Positions 1 to 11,036 are shown, counted from the first letter of the stretch. The stretch is DNA of 53,771 nt from Streptococcus saliviloxodontae (GCF_016908655.1 NZ_JAFBEI010000010.1:1-53771), one strand, 5' to 3'. Notes: a model not told the origin generated them from the letters alone. A program made the numbers and translations.

Positions 1-4
1 TAAC

Positions 5-38
5 AACGACCTCCACTACTATTATACCGGAGGTCGTT
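5..38. terminator. Inverted repeat downstream of veg
   Basis: A perfect 10-bp stem (AACGACCTCC / GGAGGTCGTT) with a 14-nt loop lies about 60 bp past the veg stop codon. It is the probable 3' end of the gdpP-rplI-dnaB-veg operon, or of a gene entering from outside the window. There is no strong T run on either strand, so the terminator role is uncertain. Confidence 0.4.
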
Positions 39-96
39 TATCTAGTTTATGAAATTAATTTCTGAAAACGATATTTTCTTCATGCGTTTGTCGTGC

Positions 97-387
97 TTAC
101 TTCGCTTCTAATGCCGCCTGTTCTTCATCATCCAAATAACGAATCAAAGTTTTTTCTGTCAAAATATCTGAATAGGTATATGACTCAACATAAGAATTTG
201 CCATAATACCAATATCATTATATTCAACGATGAAAAGAGATGGGTAAACCTCAATTAAGCGACCAATCTTATTTTTTTCTCGCTTACGGCCGTTTTCAAG
301 TGTTAACTCAACCAATTGTCCTTCATGATTTTTGACATCTTCTTTGATTTTTTTCATTTTTGCTACATCTGCAAATGCATCACTCAT
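97..387 (-). CDS. veg: Veg family protein (DUF1021)
   Basis: This 96-aa protein has the conserved Veg-family core: an N-terminal helix with KMKKIKEDVKNHEGQ, followed by a small beta-barrel-like stretch (GRLIEVYPSLFIVEY). In Bacillus subtilis, Veg stimulates biofilm matrix gene expression; its biochemical role is unsettled and its function in streptococci is not established. A GAGGAG ribosome binding site lies just before the ATG. The gene follows the helicase gene by 11 bp on the same strand, so it is probably the last gene of that operon. Full length for the family and cytoplasmic, with no signal peptide or membrane segment. The family assignment is firm; the function is not. Confidence 0.88.
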   Translation of the reverse strand: MSDAFADVAKMKKIKEDVKNHEGQLVELTLENGRKREKNKIGRLIEVYPSLFIVEYNDIGIMANSYVESYTYSDILTEKTLIRYLDDEEQAALEAK

Positions 388-398
388 TAATTTCTCCT

Positions 399-1757
399 CT
401 AACGTTCCTCAAACTGTGCTATGTTTGAGAATTTATTATATTCTTTTTGGAACATTAACTTCACTGTTCCACGCGCTCCTGCACGGTTTTTTTCGAGAAT
501 AACCTCAATGGTGTTATCCTCAACAGCCTCCTCGGCTTCCTCACCCTCTTTACGATAATAATCATCGCGATAAAGAAAGGCTACGATATCCGCATCTTGC
601 TCAATTGATCCTGATTCACGGATATCTGATAAAACGGGACGCTTATCTTGTCTTTGCTCAACACCACGGGATAACTGACTTAAAGCAATAACAGGAACTT
701 TTAACTCTTTTGCTAGAATTTTCAATTGACGTGAAATGTCTGAGACTTCCTGTTGACGATTCTCTGGTCTCGTTCCTGTAATTAGCTGGAGGTAGTCAAT
801 GACAATAAGTCCTAAACCTCCCTCTTCTTGAGCCAGTTTACGTGAACGTGCCCTAATCTCGGTTATCTTTATTCCTGGAGTATCGTCAATAAAAATCGGA
901 GCTTCTGCTAAAGCTCCTTGAGCAATCGTCACATTATACCAATCTTGCTCAGTCAATTGACCTGTACGTAGGGCGTGGGAATCAACCATTCCTTCAGAGG
1001 CCAACATACGGTCAACTAAACTTTCTGCTCCCATCTCTAGTGAAAAAATAGCAACAGGACGATTTTGTTTTGTACCAACATTTTGAGCGATATTCAAAAC
1101 AAAAGCAGTCTTACCGACCGCAGGACGAGCAGCTAAGATAATCAACTGATCTGGATGAAGACCTGTCGTTATTTTATCTAGATCCCTAAAACCAGTCGGT
1201 AGACCTGTCACATCGCTCGTTTGCTGTGAACGCATCTCCAAAGATTCATAGTTAACTTTTAAAACATCTGAAATTTTACGAAAACCTGAACGATTGCTGT
1301 GCTCATTGATATTAATCAAAGCTTTCTCTGCACTCTGAATAATATCTTCTGATTCCCTTGCTCCCTCATAAGCTTGATTAACAGTCTCTGTTAAACGAGA
1401 AATGATACGTCGCAACATGGCTTTTTCAGCTACAATTTTGGCATAATATTCTGCATTAGCACTAGTCGGCACACTATTGACTAGCTCTACGATGTAAGAA
1501 AGACCACCAATATTTTGTAAATCCCCCTGATTGTCCAAAATCGTTCTAACCGTCGTCGCATCTATCGCTTCGTTACGATCTGCTAAGGTCACCATCGCTT
1601 TAAAAACAATCTGATGAGAATATTTATAAAAATCATCAGCCTCAATAAACTCACGTACAGTGATTAGTTTATCTGGGGCAATAAAAATGGAACCGAGTAC
1701 GGACTGCTCAGCAATCAAATCCTGTGGTTGCACGCGCAACTCCGGTGCATCTGCCAC
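399..1757 (-). CDS. dnaB: Replicative DNA helicase (DnaB type)
   Basis: This 452-aa hexameric 5'-3' helicase unwinds DNA at the fork (called DnaC in older Firmicute literature). The N-terminal DnaB domain (about residues 10-110) precedes a RecA-like ATPase with Walker A ARPAVGKTAF near residue 215, the DnaB-type SLEM motif, and VIDYLQLI as the Walker B strand. The start is GTG, seven bases after AAAGGAGG; an ATG just upstream is in another frame. The gene lies between rplI and veg on the same strand and about 33 kb from the origin that it serves. Length and motifs are normal for the family. Confidence 0.96.
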   Translation of the reverse strand: MADAPELRVQPQDLIAEQSVLGSIFIAPDKLITVREFIEADDFYKYSHQIVFKAMVTLADRNEAIDATTVRTILDNQGDLQNIGGLSYIVELVNSVPTSANAEYYAKIVAEKAMLRRIISRLTETVNQAYEGARESEDIIQSAEKALININEHSNRSGFRKISDVLKVNYESLEMRSQQTSDVTGLPTGFRDLDKITTGLHPDQLIILAARPAVGKTAFVLNIAQNVGTKQNRPVAIFSLEMGAESLVDRMLASEGMVDSHALRTGQLTEQDWYNVTIAQGALAEAPIFIDDTPGIKITEIRARSRKLAQEEGGLGLIVIDYLQLITGTRPENRQQEVSDISRQLKILAKELKVPVIALSQLSRGVEQRQDKRPVLSDIRESGSIEQDADIVAFLYRDDYYRKEGEEAEEAVEDNTIEVILEKNRAGARGTVKLMFQKEYNKFSNIAQFEER

Positions 1758-1796
1758 TCATCTACCTCCTTTCTTAGAGTCTCTTTTCTGTTCAGA

Positions 1797-2249
1797 TTAG
1801 GCTTGTTTTATTGATAGTTTAATCTCTGCTGAAACTTCTTTGTGGAGTTTCACAGGCACTTCAATCAAACCAATGGCACGGATCGGTTGTGCAAGCTCAA
1901 TATGACGTTTGTCTAGTTTTATATTGAATTGTTTTTCCAATTCTTCTGCAATTTTCTTAGCTGTGATTGATCCAAAAGTACGTCCATCTGGTCCAACTTT
2001 TTCAGTAAACTGCACACGTGTTTCTTCTTTTTCAAGCTCAACCTTCAAAGCTTTTGCTTCCTCTAAGATCTCTGCTTGGTGTTTTTCTTCTGACTTTTGT
2101 TTCCCTTTCAACTCACCGATTGCTTGGCTTGTTGCTTCTTTCGCAAGGTTCTTTTTAATCAAAAAGTTCTGAGCATATCCTGATGGAACTTCTTTGATTT
2201 CCCCTTTTTTTCCTTTACCTTTAACATCTTGTAAAAAAATAACTTTCAT
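1797..2249 (-). CDS. rplI: 50S ribosomal protein L9
   Basis: This 150-aa protein has the L9 N-terminal signature ([21 protein letters not shown] followed by [13 protein letters not shown]), the long connecting helix rich in Lys and Glu (about residues 45-75) and the C-terminal rRNA-binding domain with [14 protein letters not shown]9 binds domain V of 23S rRNA near the L1 stalk and affects frame maintenance. The ATG follows AAAGGAGTAAATC, which overlaps the stop codon of the upstream gdpP, so the two are translationally close. dnaB follows about 40 bp later. This gdpP-rplI-dnaB order is common in Firmicutes. Confidence 0.97.
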   Translation of the reverse strand: MKVIFLQDVKGKGKKGEIKEVPSGYAQNFLIKKNLAKEATSQAIGELKGKQKSEEKHQAEILEEAKALKVELEKEETRVQFTEKVGPDGRTFGSITAKKIAEELEKQFNIKLDKRHIELAQPIRAIGLIEVPVKLHKEVSAEIKLSIKQA

Positions 2250-2252
2250 GAT

Positions 2253-4226
2253 TTACTCCTTTATATCAATTAACTCATTTGCAATAGTTTCAATTAAAGA
2301 TAGCTTCGCTTCCGTAACTGTCATCCCTTCAATTTGGCAAGCTGCCAAATTGAAATGACCTCCTCCACCAAGCTTCTCCATAATCCTTTGAACATTAATT
2401 TTACTCTTACTACGTGCAGAAATAGCTGCTTTTCCTTGATTATTTTTAAAAATAACAAAGGTAGCCTCGATATTTGCAAGAGATAGCATTGCATCTGCTG
2501 CCTTACTTGCAATCACATTACTATAAACCTGATGGTCTTCCCCGCTAGCAACGATGATATTCGTACCAATTCGTTCCCCAGTCAAAATCAGCTGGTTAAT
2601 CAACCGATACTCATCAAAATCAGTAGCCAAAATAGACTGAATTTCGATACTATCGCTACCAAGTGTCCGCAAATAGCTGGCAACATCGAAAGTACGACTT
2701 GTAACTCGAGTTGAAAAATTCTTAGTGTCCAGCATAATGCCAGCCATCAAAATGCTAGCCTGCAACTTGCTAAGGCGTGCTTTAGCTGCTTGAAATTGAA
2801 CCAACTCTGTGACCAATTCGCTGGCACTACTTGCTCCACTTTCGATAAAACTTAACACAGCATTGGTAGGAAAGTCCTCATCACGTCTATGATGGTCTAC
2901 CACGATCACCTCTGTAAAAAGATTATAAAAATCTCTTGATAGGGTCAAAGCCAGCTTGGAGTGGTCCACCATGATTAGTAGTGAGTGGGAATTTACTTTT
3001 GAGAAGGCCTGCTCCAAGCTGATTAAATTGGTCTGCCCATCTTCATGAACACGACTTATTGCTCGAGCTATATCAGGGCTCATCTCGTCAGGATTATAAA
3101 CCACATACGATTCCGGAACCACTTGACTGGCAAAGAACTGCATCCCAATGGCTGCTCCTAAAGCATCCATATCAAGATGGTGGTGACCAACAATATAGAC
3201 TGACTTGACCGTCTTCAACTTATCAGAAATCGCTGTCATCATTGCTCGAGTTCTCGTACGCGAACGTTTTACTGTCGAAACAGTACCTCCACCAAAATAC
3301 AGTAACTCTTTTTGGTCATCATTTTCCTTAACAACCACCTGATCACCACCACGGACAAGTGCTATATTCAAATTTTGTAGTGCCACAGCTCCAATTTGAT
3401 GATGATTCTCATCTCCAAAAGAAACTCCCATACTGAAGGTCAGAGGTAAGTTTCGATCCTGACACTCTTTTCTAAATTGTTCCAAAACCTGAAACTTTTG
3501 TGACATTAGCTGGTCCAGCACATCATAATTAGTGAAAAAATAGAATCTATCCATATCCACCCGACGGTAGAAAATACGATATTCTTGAGCAAACTTCGAC
3601 ACAAAGGTCGCTATAAAACTGTTTAATTGCGATACTTCTGAGTCAGAAAGATCATCAATAATATCATCGTAATTATCTACCGATATGATACCAATAACCG
3701 GCCTCGTTGCTGCCTGAGATGATAGTGTCTCAGTCTTGCTACTAACATCAAAGAAATAGAAAACTCCCGACAAGACATCCATATAAGTCGTATAGCGATT
3801 ACCCTCTATATCTAAGATACGATTAGCGCTAGCATCCTTTTGACTAGCAATAACCTGCTCTAAAACAGCTAAATCGACATCCCCAGAATCAGTATTAGAG
3901 AAAATCAGTTTAGCATAAGGATTGTACCAGTCAATGGCATCTGTCTCTGTATCAAACTTGATAACACCTACCGGCATTTGATCCAGCAGAGTCTTCAAGC
4001 TAAGCTCTGTTTGGCTATTGAGCATATCAATTTGTTCCGTTTCCGTCAGCTCATAACTCCTCTTTTGATAATACAAAAGAGCAATTACAAAAACCATCGT
4101 CATAAATAATATCACGATAAAAACAGGCTGAAAACGAATAGATCTAGCACAAAGAGCCAATAATCCAAAGAGAATCATCCCCATTAACACGAGATGAATT
4201 GTCTCAAAACGAAATTTTTTCATCAT
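2253..4226 (-). CDS. gdpP: Cyclic-di-AMP phosphodiesterase GdpP (DHH family)
   Basis: This 657-aa membrane protein hydrolyses cyclic-di-AMP, the second messenger that controls potassium and osmolyte balance and wall stress in streptococci. Two transmembrane segments lie within the first 55 residues. A PAS-like domain (about 70-150) and a degenerate GGDEF domain (about 170-310) follow. The DHH domain shows GHHHLDMDALG near residue 347 and VDHHRRDEDFP near 445, both metal-binding. The DHHA1 domain ends with GGGGHFNLAA near 620. Two adjacent ATGs are possible starts; the AAGAGG site suits either. A TATAAT lies upstream at 4244-4249. The gene heads the operon with rplI and dnaB. Confidence 0.94.
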   Translation of the reverse strand: MMKKFRFETIHLVLMGMILFGLLALCARSIRFQPVFIVILFMTMVFVIALLYYQKRSYELTETEQIDMLNSQTELSLKTLLDQMPVGVIKFDTETDAIDWYNPYAKLIFSNTDSGDVDLAVLEQVIASQKDASANRILDIEGNRYTTYMDVLSGVFYFFDVSSKTETLSSQAATRPVIGIISVDNYDDIIDDLSDSEVSQLNSFIATFVSKFAQEYRIFYRRVDMDRFYFFTNYDVLDQLMSQKFQVLEQFRKECQDRNLPLTFSMGVSFGDENHHQIGAVALQNLNIALVRGGDQVVVKENDDQKELLYFGGGTVSTVKRSRTRTRAMMTAISDKLKTVKSVYIVGHHHLDMDALGAAIGMQFFASQVVPESYVVYNPDEMSPDIARAISRVHEDGQTNLISLEQAFSKVNSHSLLIMVDHSKLALTLSRDFYNLFTEVIVVDHHRRDEDFPTNAVLSFIESGASSASELVTELVQFQAAKARLSKLQASILMAGIMLDTKNFSTRVTSRTFDVASYLRTLGSDSIEIQSILATDFDEYRLINQLILTGERIGTNIIVASGEDHQVYSNVIASKAADAMLSLANIEATFVIFKNNQGKAAISARSKSKINVQRIMEKLGGGGHFNLAACQIEGMTVTEAKLSLIETIANELIDIKE

Positions 4227-4243
4227 TAACCTCTTAAACCCGT

Positions 4244-4249
4244 ATTATA
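4244..4249 (-). promoter_or_regulatory. -10 box upstream of gdpP
   Basis: A perfect TATAAT reads toward gdpP about 20 bp before its start. No good -35 hexamer is visible 16-18 bp upstream, so this is a plausible but weak promoter for the gdpP-rplI-dnaB-veg operon. Confidence 0.4.
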
Positions 4250-4313
4250 CCATAAAAACCGGTAAAAAAGTTGGGTCCATCATCTATTATGAGGTTACAG
4301 TTTGGTTACGATA

Positions 4314-6212
4314 TCATAGCTTACGACGAGCCTTATTGTTGCCCTCTAGATAAACCATAAGAATGGAAACGTCCGCTGGGTTTACACCAGAAATACGGCT
4401 AGCCTGACCAATCGTCTCAGGATTGATTTTTTTGAACTTCTGACGGGCTTCTGTTGCAATGGAGTCAATGGCATCCCAGTCGATGTTTGCAGGAATGCGT
4501 TTTTCTTCCATTCGTTTCATTTTTGCAACTTGATCTTGAGCCTTTTTGATGTAACCCTCGTACTTAATTTCTGTTTCAAGAAGTTCAATCAATTTGGCAT
4601 CCAAGTCTTCTGCTGCAGGACCAACAAAAGCAACTGCTGCCTCATAATTGATTTCTGGGCGACGCATAAATTCTTTAGCCGTCATAGCATCTGTCAGTGG
4701 CTTGAAGCCAAGTGCTTGAACTTTTTCATTAGTTTCCTTGATTGGTTTCAATTTGAGGCTATCTAGACGTTTCAATTCATTATCAAATTGATTTTTCTTA
4801 ATTTGGAAAGTATCCCAACGTTCATCATCAACCAAACCAACTGTACGACCAATTTCTGTTAGACGCATATCAGCATTGTCATGGCGAAGAATAAGACGGT
4901 ATTCTGCACGAGAAGTCAATAGACGATAAGGCTCAAGGGTTCCCTTAGTCACCAAGTCATCAATCATCACACCGATGTAAGCATCACTACGCTTCAAAAT
5001 AAGCTCTGGCTTACCTTGTACCTTAAGCGCAGCATTGATACCAGCTACAAGCCCTTGACCTGCTGCCTCCTCATATCCTGAAGTTCCATTGGTCTGACCC
5101 GCTGTAAATAGCCCTGAAATCAATTTTGTTTCAAGCGTTGCACGCAACTGATGTGGTAAAACAATATCGTACTCAATAGCATAGCCTGTTCGCATCATCT
5201 CCGCTTTTTCTAGCCCTTTGATAGAATGTACCAAATCTTTTTGAACATCCTCTGGTAGGCTAGTTGACAAACCTTGTACATAAACCTCCTCTGTGTCACG
5301 ACCTTCTGGCTCTAAGAAAAGTTGATGACGCTCCTTGTCAGCAAAACGGACAATTTTATCCTCAATTGATGGACAGTAGCGAGGTCCCACCCCTTTGACA
5401 ATTCCGGAGAACATCGGAGCGCGATGCAGATTTTTATTGATAATATCGTGACTTGTCTGATTGGTATAAGTCAACCAGCACGGAATTTGTTCCTGGAGAT
5501 AGTCCTCATCTTTTGATAGGAATGAGAAGTGATTTGGCTTCTCATCACCCGGTTGAATCTCTGTCACCGAGTAATCAATACTTGATGCCTTAACACGAGG
5601 AGGCGTCCCCGTCTTGAAACGACCAATCTCAAGACCTAGTTTTTTGAGATTGTCTGCCAAGGTCACTGACGCTAGGCTATTATTTGGACCTGATGAGTAT
5701 TTGAGATCCCCAAGAATGATTTCGCCACGTAGAGCTGTACCTGTTGTGACTACAACTGCCTTGGCTGCATATTTTTGACCAGTCGCCGTCAGAACGCCGA
5801 CTACCTGACCATCTTCAACCAAAATATCATCAATCATGGTTTGACGTAGAGTCAGATTTTCCTGCTTTTCAACTGTTTTTTTCATTTCCTGCGAATAAAG
5901 TGCCTTATCTGCTTGAGCACGGAGAGCACGTACAGCAGGTCCTTTACCAGTATTGAGCATTTTCATTTGGATATAGGTCTTGTCAATGTTACGTCCCATT
6001 TGACCACCTAGGGCATCAATTTCACGGACAACAATCCCTTTGGCAGAACCACCAATCGATGGATTACATGGCATAAAAGCCAACATATCTAGGTTAATAG
6101 TGGCAAGTAGGGTCTTACACCCCATACGACTTGTAGCAAGACTGGCTTCTACACCGGCATGCCCTGCACCAATGACAATAACGTCATAGCTTTCTGTAAA
6201 ATCATGTGTCAT
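4314..6212 (-). CDS. mnmG: tRNA uridine-5-carboxymethylaminomethyl modification enzyme MnmG
   Basis: The FAD-dependent subunit that, with MnmE, installs (carboxymethyl)aminomethyl groups at U34 of tRNAs reading NNA/NNG codons. The FAD-binding motif [11 protein letters not shown] is near the N-terminus, followed by the conserved MPCNPSIGG and the [16 protein letters not shown] segment. The C-terminal helical domain binds MnmE and tRNA. I place the start at the ATG encoding [10 protein letters not shown], because GGAGACTAAA precedes it; the in-frame ATG 12 bases upstream (6224) has no ribosome binding site. The upstream NUDIX reading frame ends 2 bases before this start. mnmA, acting on the same nucleotide, is 1 kb away. 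Confidence 0.95.
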   Translation of the reverse strand: MTHDFTESYDVIVIGAGHAGVEASLATSRMGCKTLLATINLDMLAFMPCNPSIGGSAKGIVVREIDALGGQMGRNIDKTYIQMKMLNTGKGPAVRALRAQADKALYSQEMKKTVEKQENLTLRQTMIDDILVEDGQVVGVLTATGQKYAAKAVVVTTGTALRGEIILGDLKYSSGPNNSLASVTLADNLKKLGLEIGRFKTGTPPRVKASSIDYSVTEIQPGDEKPNHFSFLSKDEDYLQEQIPCWLTYTNQTSHDIINKNLHRAPMFSGIVKGVGPRYCPSIEDKIVRFADKERHQLFLEPEGRDTEEVYVQGLSTSLPEDVQKDLVHSIKGLEKAEMMRTGYAIEYDIVLPHQLRATLETKLISGLFTAGQTNGTSGYEEAAGQGLVAGINAALKVQGKPELILKRSDAYIGVMIDDLVTKGTLEPYRLLTSRAEYRLILRHDNADMRLTEIGRTVGLVDDERWDTFQIKKNQFDNELKRLDSLKLKPIKETNEKVQALGFKPLTDAMTAKEFMRRPEINYEAAVAFVGPAAEDLDAKLIELLETEIKYEGYIKKAQDQVAKMKRMEEKRIPANIDWDAIDSIATEARQKFKKINPETIGQASRISGVNPADVSILMVYLEGNNKARRKL

Positions 6213-6213
6213 T

Positions 6214-6666
6214 TTAGTCTCCATTCATATTACTTATCTGTTTTAGTTGTCCAGACCAGTTTGGTAACTCTGTTTTTAAAAAAGAGGGTCTGATGTCTCT
6301 ATTAGCCAGTTGATCAAAAGAGATCCATTCGCAAGGATAGGAACAATTTGCTTCCACCATTTTTATAGGAACCTCCCCCAATGGCTCCACAAAGTAGTGA
6401 AATTCAATGTTATGAAAATTCAAGCCATTAGCAGTAAAGCGATTTTCAACCACGAATGCCAAATCTGTCACCTTGACACTTATGCCAAGTTCTTCCTTGA
6501 CCTCTCTGACAACAGCTTCCTCAGACGTCTCACTGACTTTAACAGCACCACCAATCGTTTTATACTGGTTACCTTGCTTTACCAATAATATCGTTTCTTC
6601 TTTGACAAGCAAAGCTGTCGCTCTAACACCGTAAACTTGATTGTCAATCTTTGTTCAAAAATCCAT
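6214..6666 (-). pseudogene. NUDIX hydrolase copy 1, interrupted at codon 4
   Basis: The reading frame encodes a NUDIX hydrolase with an intact Nudix box (GGAVKVSETSEE...REVKEELG). From a well-placed ATG (GGAG upstream) it reads Met-Asp-Phe and then TGA, where the paralogue just upstream has CGA (Arg). The frame stays open afterwards and closely parallels the paralogue (NQVYGVRA...). A shortened 132-aa product could start at a TTG at 6610-6612, losing the first beta strand; I see no good ribosome binding site for it. The gene lies one base after the stop of its paralogue and overlaps the mnmG leader. It is either a recent pseudogene or a gene translated from the late start. Substrate unknown. 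Confidence 0.75.
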
Positions 6667-6667
6667 C

Positions 6668-7120
6668 TTACACTCCTTTATTAGTCACATGTGTTAGCGG
6701 AGTGTCCAACTGGTGTAAAGCTTTCTTCAAAAAAGAGGGATTCAAATCTAAACTCCCTAATTGGTCTAGCGGTACCCACTCGCACGATCTGGCTTCGCCC
6801 CCTTCGATTATCTCAGTACGAGGTTCACCTAATGGTTGAACAAGATAATGAAACTCCACCTGATGATAAGACGTCTCTTCCAGAGTAAAGTGATTTTCAA
6901 CAATGAAAGCTAACTTTTCTACCTCAATAGAAATACCAACTTCCTCCTTGATTTCTCGTTTAATGGCTTCTTCAGTCGTTTCATTGACTAAGATTGCCCC
7001 ACCAAGTAAATAATAACCCTCCTTAGGTGACTTCACCAAATAAATCTGACCATCTCGAATCATCAGAGCAGAAACTCTAACACCGTAAACCTGATTGTCA
7101 ACCTTTGTTCGAAAATCCAT
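6668..7120 (-). CDS. NUDIX hydrolase copy 2
   Basis: A 150-aa hydrolase expected to cleave a nucleoside diphosphate linked to another group. The Nudix box reads GGAILVNETTEE followed by REIKEEVG, with all catalytic glutamates present. The start is the ATG giving MDFRTKVDNQ, preceded by AGGAGGTGAGGCT, a strong ribosome binding site; a longer in-frame start at 7192 lacks one and sits in the leader. The gene is a tandem paralogue of the interrupted copy downstream. A good promoter at 7225-7252 precedes it, so it leads the transcript that probably runs into mnmG. Substrate cannot be predicted from sequence. Confidence 0.88.
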   Translation of the reverse strand: MDFRTKVDNQVYGVRVSALMIRDGQIYLVKSPKEGYYLLGGAILVNETTEEAIKREIKEEVGISIEVEKLAFIVENHFTLEETSYHQVEFHYLVQPLGEPRTEIIEGGEARSCEWVPLDQLGSLDLNPSFLKKALHQLDTPLTHVTNKGV

Positions 7121-7224
7121 AGCCTCACCTCCTGAACACAAAAAGAGCCAAAACTCTCGAAAACTGCAGGCCAAAAAACCTACAATTCCCATGAGCTTTG
7201 ACCATCATGTTTATTGTGACTCTA

Positions 7225-7252
7225 TTGTATCATATCTACCTTATTTGTCAAT
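7225..7252 (-). promoter_or_regulatory. Promoter of the NUDIX-mnmG transcript
   Basis: TTGACA (7247-7252) and TACAAT (7225-7230) are separated by 16 bp and read toward the NUDIX genes, leaving a leader of about 100 nt. The -35 hexamer is half of a perfect 12-bp palindrome, TGTCAATTGACA (7247-7258), so a repressor site could overlap it. Confidence 0.6.
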
Positions 7253-7268
7253 TGACACCTTTGTCAAT

Positions 7269-8414
<1,146 letters not shown>

Positions 8415-8490
8415 TTAACATAGACTTGAAGGGTCCAGTTTTTCATCTATCGATTTGAAGGTCGATATTAGCGTCACAGACGCAGAGTCA

Positions 8491-8496
8491 ATTATA
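8491..8496 (-). promoter_or_regulatory. -10 box of mnmA
   Basis: TATAAT reads toward mnmA about 100 bp before its start; a weak TTTGAT-like -35 lies 17 bp upstream. The leader contains a small GCGTC/GACGC hairpin just after the -10 box, of unknown meaning. Confidence 0.45.
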
Positions 8497-8531
8497 CCAT
8501 GTTTTCAAGTAAAATCAAAAGGCTTGTGTTC

Positions 8532-10232
8532 TCACACAAACCTCTTGATATAAATTTTATATCCTATCTGTAAACCTAAAATTAACCACGACAACAAAGC
8601 TAAGATAATAAGACTTGTCAACCAAAAAGGAACAAGGAAAGTGACAATTAACTTATTTTCTCCTTCTTGCGACATAACCCTTGGTGTTCCGATAATTGAT
8701 AGGTCATAGTCTTTAGGACTTAACACTTTTCCATTTAAACGTAATTGAGTATTACGATACTTGACTACCGGAAGGTCCACCTCATGGTTACTCTGTCCCG
8801 TCCAAGTCAAAATTAGTTGATCACCCTTTACACACTTGTCAACGTGGTTGCTGTTTTGAACAACATGATTATAATAAAGATCATAAGTATTCCTTGTCCC
8901 TCTAATACCATAGACAGGGACATAATCAGGAGTTGTTTTTACCACCAGTTTCAAAAAATGCTGTAAATCGTGACTGTGAAGACTTGCTTTAATTTCCTCA
9001 TAAGACCCATTCACATAGACATGCTTACTCTTGGAAATAATGTACTTTCCTACTCTCTCGGCTGTAACAGCAGTTGTGTTCAGATTTGTTTGATATAAAC
9101 CAACAATAGCCAAGCCTAATAGCAACCAGCTAACAGCACTGCGCCATTTTGTAAATTGATTAACACTGATGCCTGTAATCATTAGAAGTAGTATCGTCGC
9201 TGGAACAAAAAATCTAAAAGGAAATTGAATCAGTTTTGCCACTGCGTTTCCATGCTCCAAAAGCCACTGCCATGGAAATAGACCTGTCGAAAGAAAAATA
9301 AATAAAAAATACAATAAATGGAGAACTTTTTTCCAACTCGCCAAGTTTTTAAAATGGATAAGAACATAGATAATTTGTCCTACCAAAAGAATACCTAAAG
9401 GGCTTGGTGTTATCAACCAGTATGATGACGTTCCATCGATTCCATTTAGCCCAATGGTATCATTGATAAAAGGATCTAGTAGCTGATTCCGTGATTTCAA
9501 ATACAGCAGTACCGACCAAACATTAGCAGTTAAAATCATAAACAGCCCTACAGATTGTAAACCTCGTTTAAGTAGGAGAACTTTTTGATCCGACTTGATA
9601 AAACCATATAGAAAAAAAGGAATGTACATCATTATCAACATCAAGGCACTCAACATATGGACTTGAAAAATTAATGCAACAGACACTGCCAAACGAATCG
9701 GTTCTACCTTTCTATAGAAAGTAAAACGAATAGCCGGAATAAAGCAATAGGGTAAGATAGCAGCCCCCCAACTTGAAAAGCCTTGCCGCATTGTCCAGTA
9801 TTGAATAGCAAAAGTCGTCATATAAAATAAAGCAAGAGACAAAGCTATTAACTGCCTAACTTTAGCCTGTCTCAATAAATTATAGAGTGAACTACCTGCG
9901 ATCAGAGCAATGAGAAACCGTGATAAAAGCTGATAAGAAAACCAGCTACCACTTATTAAAACAAGTAAACCTTGAGCGTAAGCGAATAAAGGACCATAAA
10001 CAGCATTCACAATACGACCTGACTGCTGAAATCCATACATACTAATAAAGTAAGAAAAATTTCCCTCTTTGATCTGCATCGCAGCATCATAAAATCGATT
10101 GTAGTGAAAAACAGAATCCGACCCCATAATGACATCTCTGCTAATAATTTGAGGTAAAATAAGCAAAAAACTAAAGCCTAAGAGAGAGAGCATGACATAG
10201 TATTTTTGCACTAGGCTTGATATTTTATTCAT
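8532..10232 (-). CDS. Polytopic membrane protein, GT-C/YfhO-like
   Basis: A 566-aa integral membrane protein with about ten or more hydrophobic segments, beginning with an N-terminal one (about residues 12-30). A large hydrophilic stretch (about 395-525) and a last membrane segment close to the C-terminus follow. The acidic and His pattern GSDSVFHYNRFYDAA soon after the first membrane helix resembles the first extracytoplasmic loop of GT-C glycosyltransferases, where an acidic residue acts on a lipid-linked donor. A cell-envelope sugar transferase is therefore a reasonable inference, not shown. No clear operon partner: mnmA is downstream and a HAD gene diverges upstream. Confidence 0.7.
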   Translation of the reverse strand: MNKISSLVQKYYVMLSLLGFSFLLILPQIISRDVIMGSDSVFHYNRFYDAAMQIKEGNFSYFISMYGFQQSGRIVNAVYGPLFAYAQGLLVLISGSWFSYQLLSRFLIALIAGSSLYNLLRQAKVRQLIALSLALFYMTTFAIQYWTMRQGFSSWGAAILPYCFIPAIRFTFYRKVEPIRLAVSVALIFQVHMLSALMLIMMYIPFFLYGFIKSDQKVLLLKRGLQSVGLFMILTANVWSVLLYLKSRNQLLDPFINDTIGLNGIDGTSSYWLITPSPLGILLVGQIIYVLIHFKNLASWKKVLHLLYFLFIFLSTGLFPWQWLLEHGNAVAKLIQFPFRFFVPATILLLMITGISVNQFTKWRSAVSWLLLGLAIVGLYQTNLNTTAVTAERVGKYIISKSKHVYVNGSYEEIKASLHSHDLQHFLKLVVKTTPDYVPVYGIRGTRNTYDLYYNHVVQNSNHVDKCVKGDQLILTWTGQSNHEVDLPVVKYRNTQLRLNGKVLSPKDYDLSIIGTPRVMSQEGENKLIVTFLVPFWLTSLIILALLSWLILGLQIGYKIYIKRFV

Positions 10233-10352
10233 TTTAATTTCCTTTCCTTAGCTCTTATTATACCATATCCTTTTTTTGACTTTAGATCTAAAATATGATT
10301 AACTAAATATAGTATTTCAATACTTCTTTTATTTTAAGGAGTTTTCAGGCGG

Positions 10353-10382
10353 TTGTCAACGTTTTGTAAATTTTGTTGACAA
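10353..10382 (+). repeat. Inverted repeat before the HAD gene
   Basis: TTGTCAAC and GTTGACAA form a perfect 8-bp inverted repeat with a 14-bp spacer, so the arms are 22 bp (two helical turns) apart. It lies 21 bp before the HAD start codon. It could be an operator or a leader hairpin. Confidence 0.5.
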
Positions 10383-10403
10383 GTTATTTACAAAGGAGAT
10401 TTT

Positions 10404-11036
10404 ATGGCTATTTTATTTGATTTAGACGGTACTTTAGTGGATTCTAGTCTTGGTATTATGTCAGCCTTTAGCTATTGCTTTGAGACACTTAATTTACCGA
10501 TACCGAGTGATAGTCAATTACGCGAGTTTATCGGACCTCCCTTAGAAACAACCTTTGCAGCTTATTTTGAAAAAGATGATGATATCAATAAGGCAATCAG
10601 CCTTTTTAGAGAGTATTATGATACAAAAGGCGTTTATCAATCTACTCTTTACAGTGATGTAAAGGAGACACTTGACTTTTTGCGAGCTCACCATATCCCT
10701 CTATTTATCACTACTAGCAAGAATGAACCGATGGCATATCGTATGTTGGAATATTTGGAGATCAATCATTACTTTACAGCCATTTACGGTGCTTTACCGA
10801 ACCGCTATCGTAAATCAGATGTCATTGCAGCTTGTCTAGCAGAGCATAAACTTGCCACAGAAAACACTGTTATTCTTGGAGATACCATCTTTGATATATT
10901 TGGTGGAAAAGACAATAGTATCAAAACAATAGCTGCTAGTTGGGGATTTGGAGATAGAAAAACTCTTGAAGACTCTCAACCTGATGATATCATTGATTCC
11001 ATTGAATCCTTAAAAAAAGTAGTTGATTTCAATTAA
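10404..11036 (+). CDS. HAD-superfamily phosphatase (phosphoglycolate phosphatase-like)
   Basis: This 210-aa hydrolase has the four HAD motifs: DLDGTLVDS (residues 6-14, nucleophile Asp), TTSKNEP near residue 109 (motif II), the Lys before the last third (RKSDV), and GDTIFDIFGG (motif IV). The helical cap between motifs I and II is of the Gph/PGP type. Closest to phosphoglycolate phosphatase and 5'-nucleotidase-like enzymes; the substrate is uncertain. AAAGGAG precedes the ATG. It is transcribed alone, convergent with the next gene, sharing a bidirectional terminator. Its initiation region (AGGAGATTTTATG) nearly matches the anti-Shine-Dalgarno segment of the two small RNAs at 44.0 and 44.9 kb. 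Confidence 0.85.
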   Translation: MAILFDLDGTLVDSSLGIMSAFSYCFETLNLPIPSDSQLREFIGPPLETTFAAYFEKDDDINKAISLFREYYDTKGVYQSTLYSDVKETLDFLRAHHIPLFITTSKNEPMAYRMLEYLEINHYFTAIYGALPNRYRKSDVIAACLAEHKLATENTVILGDTIFDIFGGKDNSIKTIAASWGFGDRKTLEDSQPDDIIDSIESLKKVVDFN

